In this document: piece after piece, positions 1 to 7,116 of the stretch
Layout: every line of letters starts with the position of its first letter
How positions within the stretch are numbered: the first letter of the stretch is position 1
Source of the DNA: UBA1275 sp038124025
Lineage (GTDB): Bacteria > Bacteroidota > Rhodothermia > Balneolales > Balneolaceae
Direction of reading: 5' to 3'
NCBI GenBank assembly: GCA_038124025.1
Contig: JAYPBC010000016.1
Location: forward strand, 1 to 45,019
DNA: 45,019 nt
Position numbers and translations under genes: made by a program
The notes under the pieces: model-generated
What the model was told of the DNA's origin: nothing
The model's input: only the letters and a program-made list of their open reading frames with translations
The model's database searches: none

Positions 1-65
1 GATTCGCGATTCGTGAAGGTGGCCGTACGGTAGGTGCTGGCGTTGTAACTAAAATCCTGGACTAA
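1..65 (+). CDS. tuf: Elongation factor Tu, C-terminal end (partial)
   Basis: Only the last 20 or so codons are in the window. The visible peptide ends FAIREGGRTVGAGVVTKILD, which is the near-invariant C-terminus of bacterial EF-Tu, the GTPase that delivers aminoacyl-tRNA to the ribosome. The stop is TAA at 63-65. The gene is followed by tRNA-Trp and then secE-nusG, the common bacterial order tuf-trnW-secE-nusG-rplK, which supports the call. The start and the GTPase domain lie outside the window. Confidence 0.95.
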   Translation, partial: FAIREGGRTVGAGVVTKILD

Positions 66-85
66 AAGTCCGACACGATGTATAG

Positions 86-111
86 CTAAGGAGTGAAAAT
101 CCGCTCCTTAG
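86..111 (+). other. Hairpin between tuf and tRNA-Trp without a U-tract
   Basis: A perfect 8-bp inverted repeat, CTAAGGAG (86-93) and CTCCTTAG (104-111), encloses a 10-nt loop and sits just before the tRNA. No run of T follows, so it is not a standard intrinsic terminator. It may be an RNA processing site that helps release the tRNA from the tuf transcript, or an attenuator; both are inference. Confidence 0.5.
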
Positions 112-116
112 TGTAT

Positions 117-189
117 ACGGGTGTAGCTCAGTTGGTAGAGCACTGGTCTCCAAAACCAGGTGTCGGGAGTTCGAGTCTCTCCACCCGTG
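117..189 (+). tRNA. trnW: tRNA-Trp (anticodon CCA)
   Basis: A full cloverleaf can be folded by eye. The acceptor stem ACGGGTG (117-123) pairs with CACCCGT (182-188), with discriminator G189. The D arm carries GCTCAGTTGGTAGAGC. The anticodon stem CTGGT/ACCAG holds loop CTCCAAA with anticodon CCA at 150-152, and the T arm contains GTTCGAGTC. The 3' CCA is not encoded. Location between tuf and secE is the conserved place for this tRNA. A 69-codon open frame across it (93-302) is a translation artefact. Confidence 0.97.
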
Positions 190-205
190 CTAACAAAATT
201 GAATT

Positions 206-388
206 ATGGAAAAGATTAATAATTTCTTCGACGGCGTTACTAAAGAATTCAAAAAAGTATCTTGGCCAACACAATCAGAGCTGGTTGATAATACCATCAT
301 AGTTGTTGTGTTTTCAATCATACTAGCTGTGTTAATATTTGGTATCGATCAGATGTACAGCACGGTCCTAGAGGCGATATATAACTAA
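206..388 (+). CDS. secE: Preprotein translocase subunit SecE
   Basis: A 60-residue single-span protein, the usual size of the short SecE found in most bacteria. The amphipathic start (residues 1-30) contains the conserved VTKEFKKVSWPTQSEL segment, where the K-V-x-W-P motif is diagnostic. One transmembrane helix follows at about residues 31-50. SecE stabilises SecY in the protein-export channel of the inner membrane. The start ATG has no evident Shine-Dalgarno sequence. The stop TAA overlaps the ATG of nusG by one base, so the two are probably translationally coupled. Position between tRNA-Trp and nusG is the standard context. Confidence 0.96.
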   Translation: MEKINNFFDGVTKEFKKVSWPTQSELVDNTIIVVVFSIILAVLIFGIDQMYSTVLEAIYN

Positions 389-945
389 TGAGTAAAGAAT
401 TAGATTTTGGCTGGTACGTAGTCCGCTGCTTTTCTAGTCATGAAAAAAAGGTAAAAGAGTTTTTAGATCGTGAAATTGAAGATCAAAAACTTGAGCATAA
501 GATCAAGGATGTCCTTGTTCCTACGGAAACTATAGTTGAAATCCGTAATGGGAAAAAAAGAACAAGAGAAAAGAATTTCTTCCCAGGATACATTTTGCTC
601 AATACCCATTTTGACGAAGAAGTAAACAATTTGGTACAAAGTGCCCCTTCATGCATGGGTTTCCTAGTAGTAGGAGGTCAAACAAAGGTACCTACCCCAT
701 TAAAAAAGCACGAAGTTCAGCGTATCATTGGACGAGTGCAAGAAGCGGGCATGGAATCTGGTAATATTGAGATTCCTTATCGTGAAGGCGATTTAGTGAA
801 AGTCATTGCGGGTCCTTTTAAAGACTTTGATGGAACCGTACAAGAAGTAAATACCGACAAATTAAAGCTGCGTGTCTTGGTGAGTATTTTTGGAAGAAAG
901 ACGCCAGTAGAGGTGGATATCAATCAAGTTGAATCCACTGCATAA
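388..945 (+). CDS. nusG: Transcription termination/antitermination factor NusG
   Basis: The 185-residue product has the two NusG domains. The N-terminal NGN domain (about 1-115) begins WYVVRCFSSHEKKV and contains the FFPGYILL motif that contacts the RNA polymerase clamp. The C-terminal KOW domain (about 128-185) carries GDLVKVIAGPFKDFDGTV, which binds Rho or ribosomal protein S10. NusG acts in elongation, pausing and transcription-translation coupling. The start overlaps the secE stop. It is 77 bases upstream of rplK, and a weak hairpin lies in that gap. Length and domain order are normal for the family. Confidence 0.97.
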   Translation: MSKELDFGWYVVRCFSSHEKKVKEFLDREIEDQKLEHKIKDVLVPTETIVEIRNGKKRTREKNFFPGYILLNTHFDEEVNNLVQSAPSCMGFLVVGGQTKVPTPLKKHEVQRIIGRVQEAGMESGNIEIPYREGDLVKVIAGPFKDFDGTVQEVNTDKLKLRVLVSIFGRKTPVEVDINQVESTA

Positions 946-1022
946 AGAACCTAGTTGATGCACACTAGCTATTACGCGAAAAAACAGAAGTTATAACACT
1001 TAGAAAAGGATCCTGAGAATCC
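946..1022 (+). promoter_or_regulatory. nusG-rplK intergenic leader with small hairpin
   Basis: This 77-base gap precedes the ribosomal protein genes. It holds a perfect 5-bp inverted repeat CTAGT/ACTAG (951-967) with an 8-nt loop and a purine-rich AAAAGGAT (1005-1012) upstream of the rplK ATG. In many bacteria this region carries a promoter or an L1-binding leader for rplKA. I see no clear TAnnTTTG box, so a separate promoter is not shown and regulation here is inference. Confidence 0.3.
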
Positions 1023-1454
1023 ATGGCTAAAAAAGTTGAACGAATCCTGAAGCTCCAGATTGTTGGTGGTCAGGCTAATCCGGCACCCCCAGTGGGACCG
1101 GCTCTTGGCCAGGCTGGTATTAATATCATGGAGTTTTGTAAAGCCTTTAATGCTAAGACTCAGGACAAGACTGGTACGGTAATACCCGTTGAGATCACAG
1201 TGTTTGCAGATAAGTCGTTTACATTTAAAACGAAAACTCCGCCAGCACCTGTACTTCTTAAACAGGCTGCCAAACTAAAGTCTGGTTCTGGTGAACCGAA
1301 CCGAAATAAAGTAGGTACGGTCACATGGTCCCAATGCAAACAAATTGCGGAGGAAAAGATGGAAGACTTAAATGCCTTCGATGTTGAAGCCGCCGCAGAA
1401 ATGATTGCAGGAACTGCCCGTAGTATGGGTCTTAGAGTTAATCGCGACAAGTAA
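1023..1454 (+). CDS. rplK: 50S ribosomal protein L11 (uL11)
   Basis: The 143-residue product matches the family length. The N-terminal domain has the conserved LKLQIVGGQANPAPPVGPAL segment with the proline-rich turn that contacts 23S rRNA and thiostrepton. The C-terminal rRNA-binding domain ends GTARSMGLRV. L11 forms the GTPase-associated centre with L10 and L12, whose genes follow. The stop is 13 bases before rplA, in the normal order rplK-rplA-rplJ-rplL. Confidence 0.97.
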   Translation: MAKKVERILKLQIVGGQANPAPPVGPALGQAGINIMEFCKAFNAKTQDKTGTVIPVEITVFADKSFTFKTKTPPAPVLLKQAAKLKSGSGEPNRNKVGTVTWSQCKQIAEEKMEDLNAFDVEAAAEMIAGTARSMGLRVNRDK

Positions 1455-1467
1455 AGGAGTTGTAATC

Positions 1468-2169
1468 ATGGCAAAAAGAGGAAAAAAATACCAACAAGCA
1501 GCATCGCTGGTTAATCCTGAGGGTGAATATACCCTCCAGGAAGCTTGTGATCTTGTTAAGAAAACAACTACCACATCATTCGATGCTTCCGTTGACATTG
1601 ATATCCGATTAGGAGTCGATCCCCGGCACGCCGATCAGATGGTACGTGGAACAGTGAGTTTACCTCATGGAACAGGTAAGGACATACGTGTTCTTGCACT
1701 AGTAAATGAGTCAAAGCAAGATGCGGCTAGAGAAGCGGGTGCTGATCATGTTGGATTAGATGATTACATCGCAAAAATTGAAGAGGGGTGGTCAGAGATC
1801 GACGTGATCATTGCAACCCCCGATGTAATGGGCAAGCTCGGTAAATTAGGCCGATTCCTAGGTCCTAGAGGCTTAATGCCAAATCCTAAAAGTGGTACTG
1901 TTACGATGGACGTAGCAAATGCTGTCAAAACAGTCAAAGCTGGACAAATCGATTTTCGTGTAGACAAAGCTGGTATACTACATACCACTATTGGTAAAGT
2001 GAGTTTTAACGCAGAGCAAATCCGAGAAAATGCAGAAGCATTTCTATCAACGGTAATGCGTTTAAAACCGTCATCATCCAAAGGTATATACGTAAAAAGT
2101 GTGTTTATGAGCAGTACCATGGGGCCTAGCATACCTATAAGTAGAACCGCAGTTACATCTCTTAATTAA
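1468..2169 (+). CDS. rplA: 50S ribosomal protein L1 (uL1)
   Basis: The 233-residue product is normal in size. I place the start at ATG 1468 (MAKRGKKYQQ) because AAAGGAG lies 7 bases upstream and this matches the family N-terminus. An in-frame ATG at 1405 would give 21 extra residues and overlap rplK. Diagnostic segments include LGPRGLMPNPKSGTVT and the C-terminal KPSSSKGIYVKSV. L1 forms the mobile stalk at the ribosomal E site and in many bacteria represses its own operon by binding the mRNA leader. The gene is followed 14 bases later by rplJ. Confidence 0.97.
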   Translation: MAKRGKKYQQAASLVNPEGEYTLQEACDLVKKTTTTSFDASVDIDIRLGVDPRHADQMVRGTVSLPHGTGKDIRVLALVNESKQDAAREAGADHVGLDDYIAKIEEGWSEIDVIIATPDVMGKLGKLGRFLGPRGLMPNPKSGTVTMDVANAVKTVKAGQIDFRVDKAGILHTTIGKVSFNAEQIRENAEAFLSTVMRLKPSSSKGIYVKSVFMSSTMGPSIPISRTAVTSLN

Positions 2170-2183
2170 GGAGGAAATAAATC

Positions 2184-2708
2184 ATGCCTACTGCTGAAAA
2201 ACGAGCCATATTAGATGAAATTTCAGAAACCCTACAGAATTCTGGCGCACTTTATGTGACCAAATATCAGGGTATGTCTGTCGATCAAGCTAATAAGCTA
2301 CGTGGTGCATTCCGTAAGGGAAATGTTCATTACAAAGTTTATAAGAATAAACTTATGAAACTAGCGATGCAAGAGGTAGGAGGATACGACGATATGTTGC
2401 CCCTACTTACCGATCAAAATGCATTTGCTTTTGTAGAAGATGAGCTATCCGCACCTGCAAAGGTTCTTAAAGACTTTATCAAGGAAAACAATGATAAGCC
2501 CGAATTCAAAGCAGCTTTTATTGATGGAGACTTCTATGGTCCCGATCAGCTAGAGGTTCTTGCTGCAATGAAGTCAAAGGACGAGATCATTGGAGATATA
2601 CTAGGCTTGCTAATGGCACCAATTACCAATGTTGTTGGTGGTTTACAAGCCCAGGGATCTAACCTTGTAGGAGCTGTAAAAACTATCGCTGAAAAAGGCG
2701 AAAATTAA
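2184..2708 (+). CDS. rplJ: 50S ribosomal protein L10 (uL10)
   Basis: The 174-residue product begins with the typical N-terminal domain (AILDEISETLQNSGALYVT) and carries the YKVYKNKLMKLA-type rRNA-contact segment near residue 52. It ends with the helix that anchors L12 dimers. A strong Shine-Dalgarno sequence (AAGGAGG, 2168-2174) precedes the ATG. The gap to rplA is only 14 bases, so the long L10-binding leader known upstream of rplJ in Escherichia coli has no room here. rplL follows after 50 bases. Confidence 0.97.
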   Translation: MPTAEKRAILDEISETLQNSGALYVTKYQGMSVDQANKLRGAFRKGNVHYKVYKNKLMKLAMQEVGGYDDMLPLLTDQNAFAFVEDELSAPAKVLKDFIKENNDKPEFKAAFIDGDFYGPDQLEVLAAMKSKDEIIGDILGLLMAPITNVVGGLQAQGSNLVGAVKTIAEKGEN

Positions 2709-2758
2709 CCCTTATCAATCAACAAACGATTTTTACTTAAAAACAACTGGAGAAAAAA

Positions 2759-3136
2759 ATGGCTGACGTTAAAGAATTAGCTGAACAGCTAGTCAACCTA
2801 ACAATTAAAGAAGCAAACGAACTTGCTACAGTACTTGAAGAAGAGTACGGCATTAAACCTGCAGCCGCAGCTGTAGCAGTTGCTGGACCTGCCGCTGGTG
2901 GAGACGCTGGTGGAGCAGATGAGCAAACTGAGTTTACTGTAGTGCTTGAGAGCGCTGGAGCAAAGAAAATTGCTGTAATTAAAGAAGTACGTGGAATTAC
3001 TGGTCTAGGCCTGAAAGAAGCCAAAGACTTAGTTGATGGTGCTCCTGGAAACGTTAAAGAAGGCGTTTCAAAAGAGGAAGCCGAAGAAATCAAAGCCAAA
3101 TTAGAAGAGGCTGGAGCTACTGTAGAGCTCAAGTAA
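2759..3136 (+). CDS. rplL: 50S ribosomal protein L7/L12 (bL12)
   Basis: The 125-residue product shows the three L12 parts. These are an N-terminal dimerisation helix (about 1-32), an Ala/Gly-rich hinge (about 35-55), and the C-terminal factor-binding domain with EFTVVLESAGAKKIAVIK and GLGLKEAKDLVDGAP. L12 recruits and stimulates the translational GTPases. GGAG lies about 7 bases before the ATG. The 126 bases between its stop and the rpoB start chosen here contain a long hairpin that may set the ribosomal protein to polymerase ratio. Confidence 0.97.
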   Translation: MADVKELAEQLVNLTIKEANELATVLEEEYGIKPAAAAVAVAGPAAGGDAGGADEQTEFTVVLESAGAKKIAVIKEVRGITGLGLKEAKDLVDGAPGNVKEGVSKEEAEEIKAKLEEAGATVELK

Positions 3137-3157
3137 TTTCAAATTACAATTCGTTGG

Positions 3158-3187
3158 TAGCCAATATCGTGAAAACGGTATTGGCTA
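3158..3187 (+). other. Long hairpin between rplL and rpoB, candidate attenuator or RNase III site
   Basis: TAGCCAATA (3158-3166) pairs perfectly with TATTGGCTA (3179-3187). The stem extends through a T-G wobble and two C-G pairs to a 6-nt loop TGAAAA, making about 12 bp. There is no T-run after it. In Escherichia coli the rplL-rpoB gap contains a partial terminator and an RNase III cleavage site, so a similar uncoupling role is plausible here. The hairpin abuts the alternative TTG at 3188 and argues against that codon being the rpoB start. Confidence 0.6.
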
Positions 3188-3262
3188 TTGGCGTCTACAT
3201 TACACGGCCACAAAAAGGCCAAATTCGATTATCACCCTTCAATCTTTAAGGAGAGGTTCCTT

Positions 3263-6200
3263 TTGAGTAAGAAGATGCAAACCATCCCCAATACAAACAG
3301 AGAATCATTCGGACGCACAAAACATGTGCTAGACTATCCCGATTTTCTAGACATTCAATTAGAATCGTTCGAGAAGTTCGTTCAATTAGACATTGCACCT
3401 AATGAACGAGAAAATCAAGGTCTTCAACGAATATTCAACGAAAATTTTCCAATACAAGATACTCGTGAAACACACATTCTTGAGTTTTTGTATTACAACG
3501 TTGATGTACCTAGGTATACCATAAATGAATGTCAGGAACGAGGCTTAACCTATTCAGTACCATTAAAGGCAAAACTCCGACTATCCTCTGTTGACGATTC
3601 AGACGAAGCTTCCGAAACGATAGAGCAGGAGGTATTTCTAGGTGATTTACCTTGGATGACTCATCGCGGTACCTTCATCATAAATGGGGCAGAAAGAGTT
3701 ATCGTAAGTCAGCTACATCGTTCACCCGGTGTATTTTTTGGACAGTCCATACACCCTAATGGAACTCAGTTATATTCTGCCCGAGTCATACCTTTCAAAG
3801 GCTCGTGGATTGAATTCACCACAGATATTCGTGATGTATTGTGGGCATACATCGATAGAAAGAAGAAAATCCCGGCAACTACACTTATGAGAGCCCTTGG
3901 CTATTCTTCCGATGAGGAATTATTGAGCCTATTTGAGTTGTCCGAAACATTAAAGTTTGGTTCAAAAGCTGACTACAAGAAAAATCTTGTTGGCAAGCGT
4001 TTGGCTGAGAACATCACGACGGAAGTGACCGAAGAAGTGGTGGACGATGAGACAGGTGAAGTTACCGAAGCCACTAAGCGTGTTAATCTGTTGGAGCGTG
4101 ACCATGAACTCACCGAAGATGATTATGGACTCATAAAAGAATCTGGGTTAAAGTCCGTATTGGTTCAGATGATCTCGAGTGAAGAATCTGAGCGATCGGT
4201 AATGATGAATACGCTGAGAAAAGATCCTACACATGATGAGCATACGGCTTTAGGAGAAGTATATCAGCAGATTCGTTCAGGTGAAATGCCAGATCCAGAA
4301 ACTTCACGAGCCATACTTGAACGTTTATTCTTTAGCGATAAAAAATATGATTTAGGGGAAGTAGGACGGTACCGCCTAAACAAGCGATTACATCAAGATC
4401 GTACGGATGTTCAGTATCTGACCAAAGAAGATATTGTTGCTATTATAAAAGAGGTAATTCGACTCAAAGATTTAAAATCTCAGGTTGATGATATTGACCA
4501 CTTAAGTAACCGACGTATCCGAACCGTTGGAGAGCAGTTGGGTCAACAGTTTGCTATCGGTTTAGCTCGTATGGCCAGAACCATTAAAGAGCGAATGAAT
4601 TCCCGAGATGCAGAGCAACTCACCCCTCAGGATTTAGTAAATGCTCGAACGATTTCTAGCGTTATAAATACCTTCTTTGGGACCAATCAGCTCTCTCAGT
4701 TTATGGATCAAACCAATCCATTAGCAGAGTTAACTCATAAGAGAAGAATGTCAGCGCTAGGGCCTGGTGGACTAACACGAGAACGTGCTGGATTTGAGGT
4801 TCGTGATGTTCACTACACTCATTATGGGCGTCTTTGCCCGATTGAAACACCAGAGGGACCGAACATTGGGCTTATATCTTCCCTTTGTGTACACGCGAAA
4901 GTTAACGACTTTGGGTTTATAGAAACCCCGTACAGAAAAGTCAAAGATGGTAAAGTTAGCAAAGAGGTTGAGTATTTAGCTGCTGAGCAGGAGGATGAGA
5001 CGGTAATTGCTCAGGCTAATGCTGAATTAGATGACAAAAGCTCATTTGTTAATGAAACGGTGTTTTCTCGCATGAGAGAAGGGAACTATACCCAAGCTAG
5101 AGTCGATGAAATCGAATATATGGATGTTGCGACCAACCAGATTACCTCACTGGCAGCGGCACTTATACCATTTATTGAACATGATGATGCCAACCGTGCC
5201 TTGATGGGTTCGAATATGCAACGTCAAGCCGTTCCTTTGCTTCGCCCAGAAGCGCCTGTGGTAGGTACTGGTCTGGAACATCGTGCTGCTCGCGACTCTC
5301 GAGCCATCATTACGGCCGAGGCCGATGGTGAGGTGGTATATGTAAGTGCTACCGAAGTTCGAGTGAAATATGACCGAAGTGAATTAGAACAGAACTGCTA
5401 TTTTGATAACGGTATAAAAAGTTATCATCTAGAAAAATTTACTCGTACCAATCAAGATACCGCAACGAATCAGCGTCCTATTGTTAAAATAGGTGACCGA
5501 GTCAAAAAAGATCAGGCTATCGTGGATGGTTGTTCAACCGATGGTGGGGAGCTTGCACTAGGTAGAAATCTATTGGTTGCATTCATGCCTTGGCGTGGAT
5601 ACAACTTTGAGGATGCCATTGTTATCAGTGAGCGAATTGTACAAGAGGATATTTACACCTCTATACACATCACCGAATTTGAACAACAGGTACGAGATAC
5701 CAAACGGGGTGAAGAAGAATTAACCCGTGAAATTCCTAACGTTTCGGAAGAAGCCACACGCAACTTAGATGAAAAAGGAATGATTCGTATTGGGGCTAAA
5801 ATAGCTCCAGGCGATATCTTAGTGGGTAAAATCACTCCAAAGGGTGAAACAGATCCAACTCCTGAAGAAAAATTATTGCGTGCTATCTTTGGTGATAAAG
5901 CGGGTGATGTAAAAGATGCCTCGTTAAAGACACCGCCAGGTGTATCTGGGACGGTTATCGATACGCGCTTGTTCAGTCGTAAACGCGATGAGCTCATTTC
6001 TCGTAAAGAGGAGAAAAAGAGAGTTGAGGCTGAAAACGAGCGTTATGCCGAAAAGTTATCAGAACTTAACCAGCATTGGGCTGACAAAATGTACTCGTTG
6101 TTAAGAGACAAAACATCTCCAGGTGTTTATGATTACTCAAGGGTAGAATTAATACCCAAAGGAGAAAAATATAAAAAATCAGTTTTCGAAGAGATTGATC

Positions 6201-7087
6201 CAGTCAATATCAATGAAAACATTGATTGGGCCACAGATAAAGAGTTGGTTAAGCATGTAAAATTACTTTTCCACAACTATCGCGAACTTCGAAGAGAAAT
6301 TGACAGTGAAGCGAAACGACGTACATTTGCTATTCAAGTTGGAGATGAACTACCACCAGGAATTATCCAAAAAGCCAAAGTATATGTTGCTAAAAAACGA
6401 AAATTACAGGTGGGTGATAAGATGGCGGGTCGCCACGGTAACAAAGGGGTTGTTGCGAAAATTGTTCCTGTAGAGGATATGCCATTCATGGAAGATGGTA
6501 CACCAGTAGATATCTGTTTAAATCCTCTTGGGGTACCTTCTCGTATGAACCTTGGTCAAATCTATGAAACCATTTTAGGATGGGCCGCAAAAAAGCTAGG
6601 TACTACCTTTGCATCTCCTATTTTTGATGGTGCTTCGATGGACGACGTAAAAGCAAAACTCACAGAAGCAGGTTTGCCAAACGACGGTCGTGTTACCTTG
6701 TTTGACGGCAGAAGTGGAGAGCCGTTCTCTCAGCAAACAACCGTTGGCTATATCTATATGATCAAATTGAATCACTTGGTTCAAGATAAGATGCACTCGA
6801 GATCTATTGGTCCATACTCACTAATTACGCAGCAGCCACTTGGTGGTAAGGCACAGTTTGGTGGACAGAGACTGGGTGAAATGGAGGTTTGGGCATTATA
6901 TGCTTATGGTGCCTCTAGTATCCTTAAAGAGATGCTAACCGTAAAGAGTGATGATGTAAAAGGTCGCTCAAAAGTATACGAAGCTATCGTGAAAGGTGAG
7001 AACCTGCCTGATGGCGATGTGCCAGAATCTTTTAAGGTATTACTCCGTGAGCTCATGGGGCTAGGCCTTGAAATACATTTAGACTAA
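3263..7087 (+). CDS. rpoB: DNA-directed RNA polymerase subunit beta
   Basis: This is the beta subunit of RNA polymerase, 1274 residues with the start chosen here. I choose TTG 3263 because AAGGAGAGG (3248-3256) sits 6 bases upstream. The open frame extends back to another TTG at 3188, but that codon directly follows a stable hairpin and the added 25 residues do not resemble family members. The rifampicin-pocket region is intact and of the sensitive type (LSQFMDQTNPLAEL, then HKRRMSALGPGGLTRER). The catalytic-core segment GDKMAGRHGNKGVV and the C-terminal FGGQRLGEMEVWALYAYGA are present. It is followed 29 bases later by rpoC. Confidence 0.96.
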   Translation: MSKKMQTIPNTNRESFGRTKHVLDYPDFLDIQLESFEKFVQLDIAPNERENQGLQRIFNENFPIQDTRETHILEFLYYNVDVPRYTINECQERGLTYSVPLKAKLRLSSVDDSDEASETIEQEVFLGDLPWMTHRGTFIINGAERVIVSQLHRSPGVFFGQSIHPNGTQLYSARVIPFKGSWIEFTTDIRDVLWAYIDRKKKIPATTLMRALGYSSDEELLSLFELSETLKFGSKADYKKNLVGKRLAENITTEVTEEVVDDETGEVTEATKRVNLLERDHELTEDDYGLIKESGLKSVLVQMISSEESERSVMMNTLRKDPTHDEHTALGEVYQQIRSGEMPDPETSRAILERLFFSDKKYDLGEVGRYRLNKRLHQDRTDVQYLTKEDIVAIIKEVIRLKDLKSQVDDIDHLSNRRIRTVGEQLGQQFAIGLARMARTIKERMNSRDAEQLTPQDLVNARTISSVINTFFGTNQLSQFMDQTNPLAELTHKRRMSALGPGGLTRERAGFEVRDVHYTHYGRLCPIETPEGPNIGLISSLCVHAKVNDFGFIETPYRKVKDGKVSKEVEYLAAEQEDETVIAQANAELDDKSSFVNETVFSRMREGNYTQARVDEIEYMDVATNQITSLAAALIPFIEHDDANRALMGSNMQRQAVPLLRPEAPVVGTGLEHRAARDSRAIITAEADGEVVYVSATEVRVKYDRSELEQNCYFDNGIKSYHLEKFTRTNQDTATNQRPIVKIGDRVKKDQAIVDGCSTDGGELALGRNLLVAFMPWRGYNFEDAIVISERIVQEDIYTSIHITEFEQQVRDTKRGEEELTREIPNVSEEATRNLDEKGMIRIGAKIAPGDILVGKITPKGETDPTPEEKLLRAIFGDKAGDVKDASLKTPPGVSGTVIDTRLFSRKRDELISRKEEKKRVEAENERYAEKLSELNQHWADKMYSLLRDKTSPGVYDYSRVELIPKGEKYKKSVFEEIDPVNINENIDWATDKELVKHVKLLFHNYRELRREIDSEAKRRTFAIQVGDELPPGIIQKAKVYVAKKRKLQVGDKMAGRHGNKGVVAKIVPVEDMPFMEDGTPVDICLNPLGVPSRMNLGQIYETILGWAAKKLGTTFASPIFDGASMDDVKAKLTEAGLPNDGRVTLFDGRSGEPFSQQTTVGYIYMIKLNHLVQDKMHSRSIGPYSLITQQPLGGKAQFGGQRLGEMEVWALYAYGASSILKEMLTVKSDDVKGRSKVYEAIVKGENLPDGDVPESFKVLLRELMGLGLEIHLD

Positions 7088-7116
7088 ACACTGTTAATTA
7101 TTAAACGGAGAATATT

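Noticed and set aside
93..302. 69-codon open frame over tRNA-Trp and the start of secE
   Set aside because: It is a reading through the tRNA (the VAQLVEHWSPKPGVGSS-type artefact peptide) and overlaps secE in another frame.
2737..3132. 131-codon minus-strand frame opposite rplL
   Set aside because: Its Ser/Ala/Pro-rich product mirrors the Ala/Glu-rich codons of rplL; it is a shadow of a highly expressed gene.
3188..3262. N-terminal extension of rpoB from TTG 3188
   Set aside because: The codon sits at the base of a stable hairpin without a ribosome binding site, and the following TTG 3263 has a strong one.
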